This document shows, piece by piece, positions 55,508 through 64,000 of a DNA stretch of 64,000 nt. The DNA comes from Vibrio azureus (lineage in GTDB: Bacteria > Pseudomonadota > Gammaproteobacteria > Enterobacterales > Vibrionaceae), in the NCBI RefSeq assembly GCF_002849855.1, contig NZ_CP018617.1, forward strand, positions 620,001 to 684,000, written 5' to 3'. The notes under the pieces are model-generated. The model saw only the letters and a list, made by a program, of their open reading frames with translations, had not been told where the DNA came from and searched no databases. Made by a program: the position numbers and the translations under genes. Numbering within the stretch: position 1 is the first letter of the stretch; each line of letters opens with the position of its first letter.

Positions 55508-56368
55508 ATGGATAATCAATACATACCAGCAAAAGTATGGGCATACGACAGCGCAAATGGCAGTCAAGGGTCGACGTTGAACCGTCCTGACTCTGGGGCA
55601 CGCCACGAGCAAACACTTCCTATTGGTATTCACCCATTTCAACTTTACTCGATGGGGACACCCAATGGGCAAAAAGTAACCATTATGTTTGAGGAACTAT
55701 TAGCGGCTGGTGTGAAAGAAGCTGAATACGATGCGCATCTCATTAAAATTGGTGATGGCGATCAATTTGGTTCTGGTTTTGTAGCGGTCAACCCAAATTC
55801 TAAGATCCCCGCACTCGTTGACCGCTCAGGAGCAGAAGTCGTTAATGTGTTTGAATCCGGCAATATCCTATTGTATCTGGCTGAGAAATTTAACCATTTT
55901 TTACCTAAAAACCCTTTGAAGCGAGTTGAAGCGATGAATTGGTTGTTCTGGCTTCAGGGTTCTGCCCCCTATTTAGGCGGCGGGTTTGGCCATTTTTACG
56001 CTTACGCGCCAGAGAAATTTGAATATCCAATTGATCGCTTTACGATGGAAGCTAAGCGCCAGTTAGATGTGCTCGACAAACGTTTGGCTGACCATACATA
56101 TTTAGCCGGTGATGAATACAGTATTGCAGATATCGCAACATGGACCTGGTACGGAAATCTTGTTTTAGGTCGCCTTTACCACGCTGCTGAGTTTCTCAAC
56201 GTTGCGAGTTATACTAATGTGATGCGTTGGGCTAAGGCGATTGAACAACGTGAACCAGTTCAACGTGGCTCGATCGTCAACCGCACATGGGGTAAAGATT
56301 GGGAGAAAGTGACAGAACGTCACCAAGCCTCCGATATTGATGCCGTATTAGCTAAAAAACCGTCTTAA
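55508..56368 (+). CDS. yghU: Glutathione-dependent disulfide-bond oxidoreductase
   Basis: 286 aa, close to E. coli YghU (288 aa). A YghU-type N-terminal extension (YIPAKVWAYDSANGSQGSTL) leads into the thioredoxin-like GST domain (FQLYSMGTPNGQKVTIMFEE, PNSKIPALVDRSG) and a helical C-terminal domain (SIADIATWTWYGNLVLGRLY). YghU-type proteins bind two glutathione molecules and have disulfide reductase activity. AAGGG lies before the ATG. It follows the A-T-TE gene with a repeat between; I do not assume a shared pathway. Confidence 0.9.
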   Translation: MDNQYIPAKVWAYDSANGSQGSTLNRPDSGARHEQTLPIGIHPFQLYSMGTPNGQKVTIMFEELLAAGVKEAEYDAHLIKIGDGDQFGSGFVAVNPNSKIPALVDRSGAEVVNVFESGNILLYLAEKFNHFLPKNPLKRVEAMNWLFWLQGSAPYLGGGFGHFYAYAPEKFEYPIDRFTMEAKRQLDVLDKRLADHTYLAGDEYSIADIATWTWYGNLVLGRLYHAAEFLNVASYTNVMRWAKAIEQREPVQRGSIVNRTWGKDWEKVTERHQASDIDAVLAKKPS

Positions 56369-56732
56369 TTCATTTGCCTAGAATAAAAAGGGATGTCTAC
56401 CCCTAATGATAAGCTTTCAATGAGGTGAGTGGTTCACTCATCTTCAGCATCTTGAGGTTATTTGGATATATACCCAAGTGACCTCAAGGTGCTTGGGTAT
56501 ATTTTATTTGAATACCTAGAACTTTCACTAAAAATAAAAATTAAACTTTTAATAGTTTATACTTCTTATTCATAAATATTAATTAATGTTTATCTTTTGA
56601 ATCTTTAACTTGTTGATTAAATTTGATTTTTAAGTAAAAAGACGGCATTGTATAATATCGAATAAAAGTTTAATGATTATACTCAGTATTTCTAGATTAC
56701 TTGGGTATACCAATAATATGGAATTAAATCTT
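56369..56732. other. Intergenic region with repeats
   Basis: It holds a right-arm repeat fragment at 56440-56470, a nearly perfect core copy at 56469-56501, and another right-arm fragment at 56685-56708 just before the lipoprotein gene. The stretch 56510-56680 is strongly AT-rich and probably holds the promoter. Confidence 0.65.
56469..56501. repeat. Dispersed repeat, near-perfect core copy
   Basis: TATACCCAAGTGACCTCAAG followed by GTGCTTGGGTATA; this is close to the consensus of the short form in the window. Confidence 0.9.
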
Positions 56733-57473
56733 ATGCAGAAATATTATATTGTGCCGCTGGTTACTTTTTTACTCGGAAGTCTATCAGGCTGTGCCTCGAT
56801 TAGCCAAGAGGAATGCTTGCTTGGTGACTGGTATCAACTTGGGTTAGCTGATGGTCAAGACGGTAAAAAGAACTACGCTGCTGATTATAAGAAGGACTGT
56901 TCTGAATATAAGGTAAAAATGGATATCAAAGCGTACAATCAAGGCCGAGATGAAGGACTAAAAGCCTATTGCACCTATGAAAATGGTGTATCACTTGGAC
57001 AATTAAATCAAACTTACAATTACGTTTGTCCAGCTGGCCTTTCTGATGCATTTTTATTTGGTTATAGGCCATATCACAACTTGGCAAGTGCAGAGGCCGA
57101 AAGAGAAAATATTGAAGAACGAATGGACCGCTATCGAGACTTGTTGCGAGATGAAGAGATAAGCAAAAGCGACAGGAAGGAATACCGTCGAAGCTTAAAA
57201 GTGGCTAAACGTGACTTCAGCCAAGCTGAGATTAAAATAAAGAAATACGGAAAGGAACTTGAGCTTCACAAAATTTCAGTCGAGAAAGCCAAGATCACCA
57301 AACAACTTGCCAGTCCTCATCTCTCTACTAGCCAGAGAATTAAATTAAGAGAGCGTTTAGACTCACTTACGCAGCAGGAGTCTGTTTATAAAAGCCTGTC
57401 ATACGTAGAAAACACACTACAAGGTATAAAAGACATTGCTGACATGTTTGAGTATGAGTCAGTAAGCTACTAG
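56733..57473 (+). CDS. DUF2799-like lipoprotein
   Basis: 246 aa from the ATG at 56733, chosen because it gives a normal lipoprotein signal (MQKYYIVPLVTFLLGSLSGC, lipobox LSGC, Cys20). Next come the segments ECLLGDWYQLGLADGQDGKK (residues ~27-46) and YNQGRDEGLKAYC, which are typical of the DUF2799 family. A charged coiled-coil-like stretch of about 100 residues (ERENIEERMDRYRDLLRDEE onward) ends the protein. In-frame ATGs at 56673 and 56718 lie upstream but spoil the signal. Function unknown; probably an outer-membrane-anchored periplasmic protein. Confidence 0.8.
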   Translation: MQKYYIVPLVTFLLGSLSGCASISQEECLLGDWYQLGLADGQDGKKNYAADYKKDCSEYKVKMDIKAYNQGRDEGLKAYCTYENGVSLGQLNQTYNYVCPAGLSDAFLFGYRPYHNLASAEAERENIEERMDRYRDLLRDEEISKSDRKEYRRSLKVAKRDFSQAEIKIKKYGKELELHKISVEKAKITKQLASPHLSTSQRIKLRERLDSLTQQESVYKSLSYVENTLQGIKDIADMFEYESVSY

Positions 57474-57475
57474 TG

Positions 57476-57536
57476 AATAAAACCTCGGATCTTAAGTGAG
57501 CGTAAATTAAGTAATTAGCTTCGAGGTTTTATTATA
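57476..57536. terminator. Bidirectional terminator
   Basis: AATAAAACCTCG and CGAGGTTTTATT are 12-bp perfect inverted repeats with a 34-base loop, placed between the convergent lipoprotein and DedA genes. Confidence 0.7.
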
Positions 57537-57539
57537 CGT

Positions 57540-58013
57540 TTACCAATCGATATGGTTGACGCCAGAGGCTAATAAATAGCCCCAAACAATAAACTGCCCT
57601 ATACCGAGTACTAAACCAATAAAAGTATAAAAAGAAAATCGCTGCCAACGAACTTGATTCACTCCTGCCATAAAGGGAACAAACCAGGCGACGGGGCCAA
57701 GTAAACGAGCAAAAGTCATTACCTTGCATGAGTGACGATTCATTAATAAACGACATCTTGCCATTGTACGACGAGCGCTAGGAAACCTACGTAAGACTCT
57801 TTTTTGAGCAAAATAACCATAATGTCGACCAATAAAAAAGCTTATTTGATCTCCTATTAATCCTCCTAAAAATACAGCAATCACGGCATGGCTGTTTCCT
57901 TTGTATAACTGGTAACCTGCTGTTATCAAGAAAGGCTCACCAGGTACAAAAATGTTTGGTCCAATGAGCGAATCAAAAAAAGAGCCTAGGAATAGGCCCA
58001 ATTCATCCAACAT
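57540..58013 (-). CDS. DedA family (SNARE-associated) membrane protein
   Basis: 157 aa, shorter than usual DedA proteins (about 200 aa), with about four membrane segments. Conserved features: PNIFVPGEPFLITAGY (PGE motif), FLGGLIGDQISFFIGRHYG, and the FARLLGPVAWFVPFMAGV motif with the conserved FxRxxxPxxR-like segment. DedA proteins are lipid flippases/transporters linked to membrane potential. The C-terminal end is short. It follows the GT2 gene by 24 bp on the same strand. Confidence 0.85.
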   Translation of the reverse strand: MLDELGLFLGSFFDSLIGPNIFVPGEPFLITAGYQLYKGNSHAVIAVFLGGLIGDQISFFIGRHYGYFAQKRVLRRFPSARRTMARCRLLMNRHSCKVMTFARLLGPVAWFVPFMAGVNQVRWQRFSFYTFIGLVLGIGQFIVWGYLLASGVNHIDW

Positions 58014-58037
58014 AGCGATGCCTAATATTGCGAGAGA

Positions 58038-58766
58038 TTAAGATTGTTGGTAATGACCAAATTTGTATTCAATTTCGTTATTTCTCATTTCGCCGAAAAA
58101 TAACCGGCGAACATTTGCTTTTAGGTAAGTAAACCCTGTTTTGTACAATCCATCTTGCTCTAGGCGACGAGGATCGAATTGAAATGTCATAGGAAGCAGT
58201 CTGAAACGCCAAGTTTTGCTGGCTTTTTTAACATAATGGCAGTCTTCACATAACACGATCTCTTCGTCAAAGCCGCCAATTTCATCATGAACGCGCTTAG
58301 TTGAAAATATGCAGGCCCCGACAGCTGTAGGGAAAAAGAATTGAGTGCAAAATAATCCAATATTGAATAGGCCATAGCCAGCTTTATAGCTCTTAGAAAG
58401 ATTCTTAGAACCCATGTAAATGCCAGCAATTTCAAGTTTTTCTTTTGTCAGTTTTGTGATTGCTTTTGCCAGAAAATCTTTATCCAGCCTTACATCCGCA
58501 TCTAAAAACAAGATTCGTTCATATTGAGCTAATTTAACTCCGGTATTACGACCTAGGCTTACACCGCGACGATCCATACGATGAATGGTCAATTCAGGTA
58601 GAGCTGTACGATATTTTTCGGCGACGTCACAAGTATGATCGTCACTATTAGAGTCAACAATAATCACTTCGTAGTTTTGAAACGTTTGGCGACTTAAGTC
58701 ATCCAAGAGGCGAGCAATTTTTCTTTCTTCGTTAAGAGTAATAATAACAATACTAAGTGGTTTCAT
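58038..58766 (-). CDS. Family 2 glycosyltransferase
   Basis: 242 aa. It begins MKPLSIVIITLNEERKIARL; GGGAG stands 9 bases before the chosen ATG at 58766, while an ATG six bases upstream is an alternative. The GT-A fold is shown by VIIVDSNSDDHT, the DxD-like motif FLDADVRLDKDF, and GFDEEIVLCEDCHYVKK (the ED acceptor/catalytic region). It adds a sugar to an unknown acceptor, possibly a lipid. It is co-transcribed with the DedA gene, which suggests a cell-envelope role. Confidence 0.88.
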   Translation of the reverse strand: MKPLSIVIITLNEERKIARLLDDLSRQTFQNYEVIIVDSNSDDHTCDVAEKYRTALPELTIHRMDRRGVSLGRNTGVKLAQYERILFLDADVRLDKDFLAKAITKLTKEKLEIAGIYMGSKNLSKSYKAGYGLFNIGLFCTQFFFPTAVGACIFSTKRVHDEIGGFDEEIVLCEDCHYVKKASKTWRFRLLPMTFQFDPRRLEQDGLYKTGFTYLKANVRRLFFGEMRNNEIEYKFGHYQQS

Positions 58767-59030
58767 AATCATAAGCTCCCGATACCAATGTGTTTGATTA
58801 GGAGAATTATGCACATGCTATGCTGAATAACTTATGAGAGGTTGGTTCATATTCAGTTAATTACAGCTGCAATTGAAAAAAATGCGCATAAGTTGACATA
58901 TGCTTACATTCTTACATATAAATAACTTTAGCTTGCGGTTATCACTATAAGTTGCTGATTTTATGTTGAAATGCGCGAGGTTTGGCGGCACTATACCTAA
59001 CACTCATACCGTTCTCTATTGGAGTCTAAA

Positions 59031-59456
59031 TTGATAATAGAAATATCCACACAACCAACAGAAGATGAATTAAATATGATCAGTGAAGGTATTCGTTCAT
59101 TTAATGCCCCATTCTTGCCCAATGATGGTGAATATGAGTCAAATGGACGATTTGTTATAACGGTTAAAAACGATAAAGGTGAATTTATCGGAGGAGCTCA
59201 AGCCAATGTCATGTGGAGCTACTGTGTTTTAGAATTACTTTGGCTGTCAGAAGAGTGTCGTGGTAAAGGAGTGGGAACGTCACTCATTAAGCAACTCGAA
59301 AGTTTTGCTACAGAAAAGGGATTAACTCAGATTCGAACGGAAACGTTATCCTTTCAAGCAAAACCTTTTTATGAAAAGAATGGCTTTCGCGTATATGGAG
59401 AATTACATGATACTCCCAAAGGCCATTCGACATACTTTTTGGTTAAAGACCTTTAA
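59031..59456 (+). CDS. GNAT family N-acetyltransferase
   Basis: 141 aa, started at TTG 59031 with GGAG 6 bases upstream; a TTG at 59019 would add four residues. The acetyl-CoA binding motif is seen in LLWLSEECRGKGVGTSLIKQ (Q/RxxGxG/A), followed by LTQIRTETLSFQAKPFYEKNG, as in many GNAT enzymes that modify small molecules or drugs. The substrate is unknown. Single gene between a divergent GT2 gene and creB. Confidence 0.85.
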   Translation: MIIEISTQPTEDELNMISEGIRSFNAPFLPNDGEYESNGRFVITVKNDKGEFIGGAQANVMWSYCVLELLWLSEECRGKGVGTSLIKQLESFATEKGLTQIRTETLSFQAKPFYEKNGFRVYGELHDTPKGHSTYFLVKDL

Positions 59457-59578
59457 ATAAGGTCACTTGAGAATATATTTAATAGTGATTGGATTGAGCT
59501 TTGCCTTTATATCTTCAATCCACTAATATTTTGGCCAAATTAGTGGGCGATCACATCATTACACCAGAGGCTAAGACA

Positions 59579-60289
59579 TTGAGCGACCAATCAACTGTCG
59601 TCATCATTGAAGATGAACCTGCCATCGCAGAAAACCTTATCCATGTATTAGAAATGGATGGCTACCAGGTCGAATGGTTTGCTACTGCCGGAGAAGGCTT
59701 AACATTCTTACATAATCATTTGGCGGCGTTGTTAGTATTAGATGTGGGCTTACCCGATGGAAATGGTTTTGAATTATGTAAAACCATTCGTCAATTTTCT
59801 GATATTCCAATCATTTTTCTTACCGCAAGAAGTGATGAGCTTGATCGTGTGGTTGGGTTAGAAATAGGGGCTGACGATTATGTAACAAAGCCTTTTAGCC
59901 CAAGAGAAATGTTGGCACGCATCAAACTTCGAATTAAATCAAAAACATTCCAGACTCCTCAAAACACAGAGCAAGAGGGAATGACGAAAACGGTAACGTC
60001 CGTTGATGATTTGATGGCCGACAATTTTGACTACAGTGTCGGCGACCATATGCTTGGCCTAACGGCGGTCGAGTTTAAAATTCTTGATAAGCTGATTAAG
60101 CTATCGGCCAACGTATTAAGTCGAGAACAGCTAATGATTGCGGCAGATATGGCCCCAGAAGCCGTCTATGAGCGTAATATCGACACTCATATAAAGGCAA
60201 TTCGTCATAAGCTCAAACCATTTGATATGGCCGAGCGAATCGTCACTAAGCGCGGTTTTGGTTACTTTTACAGTGTAAAGGGGGAGTGA
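59579..60289 (+). CDS. creB: OmpR-type response regulator CreB
   Basis: 236 aa. A TTG at 59579 (AGAGG 8 bases upstream) gives MSDQSTVVIIEDEPAIAENL, matching the start of CreB; the longer frame from 59501 is less likely. The receiver domain has the acidic pair ED and the phospho-acceptor Asp in VLDVGLPDGNGFELC, then LTARSDELDRVVGLEIGADD-YVTKPFSPRE, which is characteristic of CreB. A winged-helix output domain follows. CreB with CreC controls the creD gene downstream; in E. coli the system responds to growth conditions and glycolytic carbon sources. The ATG of creC overlaps its stop. Confidence 0.9.
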   Translation: MSDQSTVVIIEDEPAIAENLIHVLEMDGYQVEWFATAGEGLTFLHNHLAALLVLDVGLPDGNGFELCKTIRQFSDIPIIFLTARSDELDRVVGLEIGADDYVTKPFSPREMLARIKLRIKSKTFQTPQNTEQEGMTKTVTSVDDLMADNFDYSVGDHMLGLTAVEFKILDKLIKLSANVLSREQLMIAADMAPEAVYERNIDTHIKAIRHKLKPFDMAERIVTKRGFGYFYSVKGE

Positions 60290-61731
60290 TGAGCCGTTGG
60301 CCAAGGATACCAATTGGACTGAGGTTGTTCTTTCTCTACTTTCTTTTAGTCGGGTTGACCGCTTACATGGTGAGTAAAACCGTAGTACAAGAACTTAAGC
60401 CAACCGTTCGACAAACCACCGAAGAGACCTTGGTTGATATGGCGAACTTACTCGCTGTTTTAGCTGAGGAAGAAGTTGCTAACGATAAATTATCGCAGAG
60501 TCGTTTTTCTAAACTTTTAGCCGCATATGGGCAGCGAGAGCCTCAAGCTCGTATCTGGGATGTCGGCAAAAAAGCAATCAACCATCGAATTTATATTACC
60601 GACAGAAACGGAACCGTGATTGCTGACTCTTGGCAACAAGATATAGGTAATGACTTTTCACAGTGGAATGATGTGTATCTCACGCTTCGTGGCCAGTATG
60701 GAGCACGTAGTACTATGGAAGATCCCAATGATCCTCTTTCTACTGTGATGTACATTGCTGCTCCTATCTATCACAAAGGGGAAATTATTGGCAGTGTAAC
60801 GGTTGCTAAATCGAATCGTTCAGTGCAGCCATTTATCGACCTTTCTATACGTAATGTTCTGTTTTGGATGGTATTAATGAGTGTCTTAGTGTTACAGGCA
60901 GGTGCATTGTTTGCTTGGCGAATCCACTCAGCACTGAATAAACTTGAGAACTATGCCATAAAAATGGGGCAGGGAGAAAAGGTCTCCAAGCCGACATTTA
61001 GAATCTTCTATGAATACGGCACACTGAGTGATGCTCTAGAAAAAATGCGAAATCAACTTGATGGTAAGCAGTATGTCGAAGAGTACGTACAAACATTGAC
61101 TCACGAATTAAAGAGCCCTTTATCGGCGATTAAGGGAGCCAGTGAGATTTTGCAAATGCCATTGCCAAATCATAAGGTGACACGCTTTGCGAGCAACATT
61201 GAGCGAGAAAGTGATCGGATGCAGTCATTGATTGACAAAATGTTGGAGTTGGCTCGCTTAGAAAAACGGCCAGATCTTGAGCGAGTTGAGTCGATTTGCT
61301 TAAACAAAATGGTCAAAGAAGTTGTCGATGCGGCAGATGCTCGTTTAAGTGGTAAGTCTGTGGTGGCTAAGATTCACATTGATGAACAACAAACAATATT
61401 AGGGGATGCTTTTTTACTTAAGCAAGCGGCTTTTAACCTCATGGATAACGCATTAGATTTTGTGGATGATGGAGGTAAAATTGAGTGGCAAACTGAAATT
61501 TCAAAACACACCATCCACTTATCTATTTTTAACACTGGCCCACACATTCCAGACTATGCTATGCCGCGTTTAACAGAGCGATTTTATTCTCTCGCACGTG
61601 AAAATGGCGTTAAAAGTACAGGGCTAGGGCTAAACTTTGTCGAACAAGTGGCCAAGCTGCACAAAGCAACGTTACTGATTGAAAACGTTGAATTTGGCGT
61701 CAAAGTAAGCTTGATTTTATCAACTCCATAG
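60289..61731 (+). CDS. creC: Sensor histidine kinase CreC
   Basis: 480 aa, like E. coli CreC (474 aa). ATG 60289 overlaps the creB stop (TGATG), after GGGGGAG; a GTG at 60286 is also possible. There are two membrane helices (about 10-30 and 185-205) around a periplasmic sensor with WNDVYLTLRGQYGARSTME, a CreC hallmark. The H box is THELKSPLSAIKGASEIL (His in TLTHELKSP), followed by the N box LMDNALDF and the G box STGLGLNFVEQV. It phosphorylates CreB. Confidence 0.92.
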   Translation: MSRWPRIPIGLRLFFLYFLLVGLTAYMVSKTVVQELKPTVRQTTEETLVDMANLLAVLAEEEVANDKLSQSRFSKLLAAYGQREPQARIWDVGKKAINHRIYITDRNGTVIADSWQQDIGNDFSQWNDVYLTLRGQYGARSTMEDPNDPLSTVMYIAAPIYHKGEIIGSVTVAKSNRSVQPFIDLSIRNVLFWMVLMSVLVLQAGALFAWRIHSALNKLENYAIKMGQGEKVSKPTFRIFYEYGTLSDALEKMRNQLDGKQYVEEYVQTLTHELKSPLSAIKGASEILQMPLPNHKVTRFASNIERESDRMQSLIDKMLELARLEKRPDLERVESICLNKMVKEVVDAADARLSGKSVVAKIHIDEQQTILGDAFLLKQAAFNLMDNALDFVDDGGKIEWQTEISKHTIHLSIFNTGPHIPDYAMPRLTERFYSLARENGVKSTGLGLNFVEQVAKLHKATLLIENVEFGVKVSLILSTP

Positions 61732-61781
61732 AAACTCCATATTAGCTCCATTCATTCTCCAAGTTACGGGATTACATTACT

Positions 61782-61814
61782 TATACCCAAGCATATTGAG
61801 GTCACTTGGGTATA
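61782..61814. repeat. Dispersed repeat, core copy
   Basis: TATACCCAAGCATATTGAGG followed by TCACTTGGGTATA, between creC and creD. It may lower or process creD transcription; no CreB box of the TTCAC-N6-TTCAC type is visible here. Confidence 0.85.
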
Positions 61815-61833
61815 CCCAAATGGAGAATAATAA

Positions 61834-63249
61834 ATGAAAAAAATGCTCAATAATCAGATAGCAGCAAAGATTGCCCTAGTCCTGGGCTTGGTTGCTTTAC
61901 TGCAAATCCCACTTTCAATGGTCAGTGGGTTGATATCGGAACGATCTTATCGGCAAGAACAAGTAAAAAAAGAAATTGCACACAGTAGCAGTGGTGAACA
62001 GCGAATTATTGGTCCGTTCATTATGGTGAATTATACCGAGACAAGTTATCAAAATGAAAAGCGCCATACGTCTAAACGGCAAAGATTTATTTTACCGAGT
62101 ACTTTTAATATGGGCGCAAATTTAGACAGTTTTGAAAAATATCGCGGCATCTACCGTGCACGGTTATATAAAGCCAAAGTAGGACTGAAAGGGGTCTTTG
62201 ATGCCCAAGATTTAGCGGCCCTACGTTCACTAAACATTGAAAATGTTAACTTAGTGGTTGGCATTGAAGACAGTCGAGGACTGATTCGTATTGATGACAT
62301 GACTTTGGCTAACTCAAAAATCAAAGTAATGCCAGGGACGGGATTAGAGTCGTTGCCTCAAGGTTTCCATAGCCGAATAAAACTGAACAACTTCAATTTA
62401 AATCAGCCTTTGGCGTTTGATCTTAATTTCCTGCTGCAAGGAATGGGCCAGTTGAAAGTGACGCCAATTGGAAGTGATACTAAAGTACACCTTTCATCGG
62501 TGTGGGCACACCCAAGCTTTATTGGAGACTCTTTGCCTATCTCTTCTGAAATCTCTGAAAATGGTTTTAATGCGCAGTGGGTGAGTAATAATTTTTCCAC
62601 CAATATATCGCAACTATTTCAAAGTTGTATTGTCTCTAATAAAGCCTGTCGTGAATTAGAACAACGACAAATGGGCGTTGATCTGATTGATCCCGTTGAC
62701 CACTACCTGAAATCCCATCGAGCCGTGAACTACTCTTTATTAGTGATCACACTCGTATTCGCTAGCTTTTTCTTATTGGAGCTCTTGCAAGTACGTCCGG
62801 TTCACCCAGTGCAATACAGTTTTATTGGTTTAGGTTTAGCGCTGTTTTACCTGCTATTGATTTCGATGAGTGAACATTTGGGCTTTAACTGGGCTTATGT
62901 TATCTCTTCAGCAGCTTCAGCCGGATTATTGGGTATTTATGTGAGTGGCATCTTGAACAAGAACAAACACGGTGTGGTATTTGGATTATGTCTGTTTGGC
63001 TTATACCTGTTGTTGTTAGGCCTGCTACAGGCAGAAAACTATGCGCTGGTGATGGGGTCGTTATTATGTTTTGTGGTACTGAGCGTCATCATGGTGGTGA
63101 CTCGAAATGTGGATTGGTACTCTCGCAGTGCGAAACCAAATGAATCAGAAATCAATGAATTAAAAAATGACAATGTCGAGAATAATAGCGTGGAAGACAC
63201 GGAAATAAAACAAAGAAAAAATTCTACCGAGGCGGTTGAAAATGATTAA
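61834..63249 (+). CDS. creD: Inner membrane protein CreD
   Basis: 471 aa. CreD family features: an N-terminal helix (AAKIALVLGLVALLQIPLSM), a large periplasmic domain with SSSGEQRIIGPFIMV, and six or so C-terminal helices (from about residue 300). The last 40 residues are a charged hydrophilic tail (ELKNDNVENNSVEDTEIKQR). CreD is the main target of CreBC in other bacteria; in Stenotrophomonas and Aeromonas it affects envelope stress and beta-lactam response. GGAG precedes the ATG. Confidence 0.9.
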   Translation: MKKMLNNQIAAKIALVLGLVALLQIPLSMVSGLISERSYRQEQVKKEIAHSSSGEQRIIGPFIMVNYTETSYQNEKRHTSKRQRFILPSTFNMGANLDSFEKYRGIYRARLYKAKVGLKGVFDAQDLAALRSLNIENVNLVVGIEDSRGLIRIDDMTLANSKIKVMPGTGLESLPQGFHSRIKLNNFNLNQPLAFDLNFLLQGMGQLKVTPIGSDTKVHLSSVWAHPSFIGDSLPISSEISENGFNAQWVSNNFSTNISQLFQSCIVSNKACRELEQRQMGVDLIDPVDHYLKSHRAVNYSLLVITLVFASFFLLELLQVRPVHPVQYSFIGLGLALFYLLLISMSEHLGFNWAYVISSAASAGLLGIYVSGILNKNKHGVVFGLCLFGLYLLLLGLLQAENYALVMGSLLCFVVLSVIMVVTRNVDWYSRSAKPNESEINELKNDNVENNSVEDTEIKQRKNSTEAVEND

Positions 63250-63664
63250 CGATAAGATGCAAGGCCCGCTACAAAGTAATAAACATAATGCTTCAGCAGA
63301 GTTTTACTTTCGTTTCTCGATGAATAACCTGGTAAAAAGTTGTGCAATATTAGTCTCAATGGTAGTGATTGCACTTTATGTTCGAGATAGTTTTATCCGG
63401 CCTACTTTTGGGGATGTATTGGTTGTGATGTGGCTATACTACCTCGTCGCCAGTGTCATTCATATGCCTGCAAAGTGGCTATCAGTTTTAGTTATTTCAC
63501 TGGCGTTTTTTATTGAGTTTGCACAATTGCTACAGGTAATAGCTTGGTTTGATATCGCACCATCATCGCCAGTAGCCATTATCTTTGGCGCGACGTTTGA
63601 CTGGAAAGATCTTCTTGCTTACTGCGTGGGAGGTTTTATTTGCTGGTGGTTAGAAAGAAAATGA
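63242..63664 (+). CDS. DUF2809-like membrane protein
   Basis: 140 aa with about four membrane helices. The last ~95 residues (PTFGDVLVVMWLYYLVASVI, IEFAQLLQVI, ATFDWKDLLAYCVGG) match the DUF2809 pattern. The ATG at 63242 lies within the end of creD (8-bp overlap) and follows AGGCGG; the ORF can also start at TTG 63236. It is coupled to creD, but the function is unknown. Confidence 0.8.
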   Translation: MINDKMQGPLQSNKHNASAEFYFRFSMNNLVKSCAILVSMVVIALYVRDSFIRPTFGDVLVVMWLYYLVASVIHMPAKWLSVLVISLAFFIEFAQLLQVIAWFDIAPSSPVAIIFGATFDWKDLLAYCVGGFICWWLERK

Positions 63665-63837
63665 GCATTGTACAGTCACAAAGTTCTACAAATAGAACCT
63701 ATACATTAATCAACTTAAACAGTGGGCTAACGGTGTGCCGTCCCTGCCAATTAAAGCGAAAGGTACGCAATAAATCGAGGCTAAGTTTGCTTAAGAAAGC
63801 CTATCTTTGGTCACTGATTCATAAAGAGTCAGCTTAA
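63661..63837 (+). CDS. Small basic protein coupled to the DUF2809-like gene
   Basis: 58 aa, not recognised. The ATG overlaps the previous stop (ATGA), which supports translation. It is basic (LKRKVRNKSRLSLLKKAYLW), and has CRPC (a CxxC motif). It could be real or chance; the overlap is the main support. Downstream is only a repeat copy (63908-63940) before the window ends. Confidence 0.4.
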   Translation: MSIVQSQSSTNRTYTLINLNSGLTVCRPCQLKRKVRNKSRLSLLKKAYLWSLIHKESA

Positions 63838-63907
63838 AAATGCAGTAAGAGATAAAGGTAAGCGGGTTTACCAATCGATAATGCGAGCCTTTTCTCTTAT
63901 CATTTTC

Positions 63908-63940
63908 TATACCCAAGTATCTTGAGGTTACTTGGGTATA
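63908..63940. repeat. Dispersed repeat, core copy
   Basis: TATACCCAAGTATCTTGAGG followed by TTACTTGGGTATA, near the window end. Confidence 0.85.
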
Positions 63941-64000
63941 TATACACTAGGTGAATTCGGGGTCATCAAACAATACAACGTTGTGGGTTGAACTGAACTT

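Overview
The window looks like a piece of a Vibrio (Vibrionaceae, Gammaproteobacteria) chromosome. The evidence is an M4 vibriolysin-type protease beside two Vibrio-type M28 leucine aminopeptidases, an artPIQM operon, a VF530-type DNA-binding protein, a leukocidin/VVH-like toxin gene with a chaperone-like partner, and a dispersed intergenic palindromic repeat. The high share of secreted, transport and regulatory genes would suit the second chromosome, but that is inference. No rRNA, tRNA, CRISPR array, transposase or integrase was seen.

Layout. 1-2.2 kb: end of a valine/branched-chain acyl-CoA operon (hydrolase, mmsB, SDR). 2.4-4.3 kb: secreted leukocidin-like protein plus a small exported partner. 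5.4-10.1 kb: cyoABCDE, the cytochrome bo3 ubiquinol oxidase with its heme O synthase. 10.5-18.9 kb: a LysR/RidA divergent pair, then a catabolic operon (ALDH, M19 dipeptidase, BCCT transporter, an unrecognised 578-aa protein, a DUF3726-like protein). 19.0-22.1 kb: a small island with an inovirus coat-like protein, a voltage-sensor/MscS fusion and a 26-aa hydrophobic peptide on the minus strand, diverging from a membrane protein and a Zot/pI-like ATPase on the plus strand. 22.5-28.3 kb: three secreted peptidases. 28.7-30.7 and 36.5-38.4 kb: two paralogous exported proteins of no family I recognise, flanking a PPOX flavoprotein, artPIQM and an EamA/MarR pair. 38.7-44.7 kb: VF530, a possible CNF/BLF1-like effector, an OMP, flavin reductase plus photolyase-like protein, DUF6482-like protein. 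44.9-57.5 kb: MFS exporter, YqhD/AraC pair, LysR, nitroreductase, LysE, a stand-alone A-T-TE synthetase, YghU, a DUF2799-like lipoprotein. 57.5-63.8 kb: DedA, GT2, GNAT, creBCD and two small coupled genes.

The most unusual item is the gene at 19225-20538: a complete S1-S4 voltage-sensor-like domain, with arginines at every third position of S4, joined to an MscS channel domain. It sits between a filamentous-phage-like coat protein and a divergent Zot gene, with no phage replication or adsorption genes in the window. Also worth checking are the Cys-nucleophile thioesterase of the A-T-TE protein, the SGC...His motif of the 591-aa protein, the two unknown secreted paralogs, the two unknown genes in the BCCT operon, and the repeat family, of which I see roughly 25 copies from full-length (268 bp) to about 32-bp remnants.
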